Below are positions 7,100 through 7,809 of a stretch of 7,809 nucleotides of DNA, in pieces (the stretch's first letter is position 1; each line of letters opens with the position of its first letter). Both the position numbers and the translations under genes were made by a program. Source of the stretch: an uncultured Anaerolineaceae bacterium (GTDB taxonomy: Bacteria > Chloroflexota > Anaerolineae > Anaerolineales > Anaerolineaceae); assembly GCA_937907495.1 (NCBI GenBank), contig CALESS010000250.1:1-7809 (forward strand), read 5' to 3'. The notes beneath the pieces were generated by a model. It saw only the letters and a list, made by a program, of their open reading frames with translations, was not told where the DNA came from and made no database searches.

Positions 7100-7617
7100 T
7101 TGGTATTGTAAGGCAGCCGGCCGCCCAGCCAGACCACCATCAAGCGAAAATCATACGGCTCAGCGTTAGCTTCGGGGAATTGCTCCGCGAAGGCCGCATC
7201 CAACACATCATAATCTTCGCCCTCCGGCCATTCGGGCAGGAAACCCGGCAAGCGAGTTCGGTCAGCATCCACTGGCAGAACATCCCAACTCCGGCTGGTC
7301 AGCAGGCTATATACTTGATCCCGCAAATCCGGCAGCAATTCCGACCATGCCATCAGTATTTGGGCAGCCATCTCTGGATATTTTTCAAAGGCCTTTTCCA
7401 CCCCGCGTAATTTTACCGCCAGCGGAGCCTGTGAGGCGTCCCGAAAACCTGGGATACTGACGCGTGTCTTGATCAATCCCTGGATCGCCTTACGGCGCCC
7501 GGAGGATAAGGCGTCAAAACGGCTCAATACACTGCGAATCACTTGCAGGCGATATTCATCCAACATGAACTGGTTGATGGCATGAAACGGGGCATAGGCA
7601 ATTTGTTTATCATTCAT
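7096..7617 (-). CDS. Hypothetical protein, 173 residues, no domain recognised
   Basis: I do not recognise a functional family. The chosen protein (from MNDKQIAYAPFHAINQFML) is soluble-looking, with no signal peptide or membrane segment. It is probably helical in its first two thirds, with an Arg/Lys-rich stretch (SSGRRKAIQGLIKTRV) followed by SIPGFRD. The C-terminal third is rich in Pro, Asp, Glu and Trp (LPGFLPEWPEGEDYDVLDAAF) and ends [13 protein letters not shown]. The regular codon use and mix of conserved-looking Trp, Pro and Gly suggest a real gene. The frame extends upstream to ATG 7683, which would add 22 residues. I prefer ATG 7617 because TATAAT lies exactly 7 bases before it, as at moaC and scpA. 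ATG 7626 overlaps that hexamer. Its TAA stop shares TTAA with the scpA stop. Confidence 0.75.
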   Translation of the reverse strand: MNDKQIAYAPFHAINQFMLDEYRLQVIRSVLSRFDALSSGRRKAIQGLIKTRVSIPGFRDASQAPLAVKLRGVEKAFEKYPEMAAQILMAWSELLPDLRDQVYSLLTSRSWDVLPVDADRTRLPGFLPEWPEGEDYDVLDAAFAEQFPEANAEPYDFRLMVVWLGGRLPYNTN

Positions 7618-7624
7618 GCCGTTC

Positions 7625-7630
7625 ATTATA
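7625..7630 (-). promoter_or_regulatory. -10 element of the 7617 hypothetical gene, leaderless type
   Basis: The minus strand reads TATAAT, then GAACGGC, then ATG 7617. The spacing matches that at scpA, and again there is no Shine-Dalgarno before the start. No clear -35 is seen at the usual distance. Confidence 0.5.
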
Positions 7631-7758
7631 ACTGCAAAACGCTTTTTCCTCATCCCCGCCATACCCTCGCTTCTCTGTTGCATCCGGTAAGCGGAGAAAT
7701 ATGAATTTGGGGTCTGCCCTCCGGGTGAATGAACTTCCAGACATTCGTTTAAAAGAAA
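7631..7758. other. Spacer between the 7617 gene promoter and the terminator
   Basis: About 130 bases separate the TATAAT of the hypothetical gene from the terminator. Apart from the optional N-terminal extension frame of that gene (7618-7683), I see no open frame of note, repeat or RNA gene. Any upstream activator site of the hypothetical gene would lie here, but none can be named. Confidence 0.4.
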
Positions 7759-7788
7759 AAAAGAGAGGTCATTGATGACCTCTCTTTT
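7759..7788 (-). terminator. Strong intrinsic terminator, near-symmetric
   Basis: Perfect 14-base arms AAAAGAGAGGTCAT and ATGACCTCTCTTTT are separated by TG. Read on the minus strand, the hairpin is followed by an almost unbroken T-run (TTTTTTTCTTTT if the arm's own T tract is included), the stronger orientation; on the plus strand it ends in TTTT. No plus-strand gene lies directly upstream within the window, so it most likely ends a minus-strand gene entering from the right edge, while also able to stop plus-strand read-through. It insulates the 7617 gene from that neighbour. Confidence 0.88.
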
Positions 7789-7809
7789 CAGCTTATGTTA
7801 CCTGTATTT

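Noticed and set aside
7618..7683. N-terminal extension of the hypothetical gene from ATG 7683
   Set aside because: The 22 added residues (MQQRSEGMAGMRKKRF...) look unstructured, no ribosome site precedes the ATG, and the -10 hexamer lies inside this stretch. Not excluded, but less likely than ATG 7617.
1..7809. A new defence, mobile or biosynthetic system
   Set aside because: I found no transposase, integrase, toxin-antitoxin pair, nuclease-helicase module, CRISPR repeats or biosynthetic cluster. All but one gene are housekeeping families.

Overview
This window looks like core chromosome of a moderately GC-rich bacterium. The best guess is a member of the Chloroflexota, probably an Anaerolineae relative. 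That guess rests on my memory of the SMC amino terminus, the fused MoaD-MoaE protein and the style of the small hypothetical gene, and it is an inference. I see no tRNA, rRNA, CRISPR array, insertion sequence or phage gene, and I see no wholly new system. The value lies in gene arrangement and expression signals.

Layout. Positions 6276 down to 1 are one minus-strand run of five genes: moaC, a moaD-moaE fusion, a threonine-synthase-like PLP enzyme, rnc (RNase III) and smc. The smc gene runs off the left edge, and its reading frame is open for 1048 codons from 3144 to base 1. moaC and moaDE overlap by 4 bases, moaDE and thrC are 2 bases apart, and rnc and smc are 12 bases apart. Only the thrC-rnc gap (116 bases) is sizeable. 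From 6314 the plus strand carries scpA, head to head with moaC across 37 bases. scpA runs tail to tail into a minus-strand conserved-looking hypothetical gene (7096-7617), and the two stop codons share the tetranucleotide TTAA. A strong, nearly symmetric intrinsic terminator lies at 7759-7788 and probably ends a minus-strand gene located beyond the right edge.

How the genes relate. MoaC and MoaD/MoaE are successive steps of molybdopterin synthesis. SMC and ScpA are subunits of the bacterial condensin that organises and segregates the chromosome; they lie here in two divergent transcription units, and no scpB follows scpA. RNase III next to smc is a common bacterial arrangement.

The most coherent observation concerns gene starts. 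All three genes that begin a transcription unit (moaC, scpA, the 7617 hypothetical) have a perfect TATAAT only 6-7 bases before the start codon and no Shine-Dalgarno sequence, which predicts leaderless mRNAs. The internal genes thrC, rnc and smc have clear purine-rich ribosome binding sites, and moaDE relies on a stop-start overlap.
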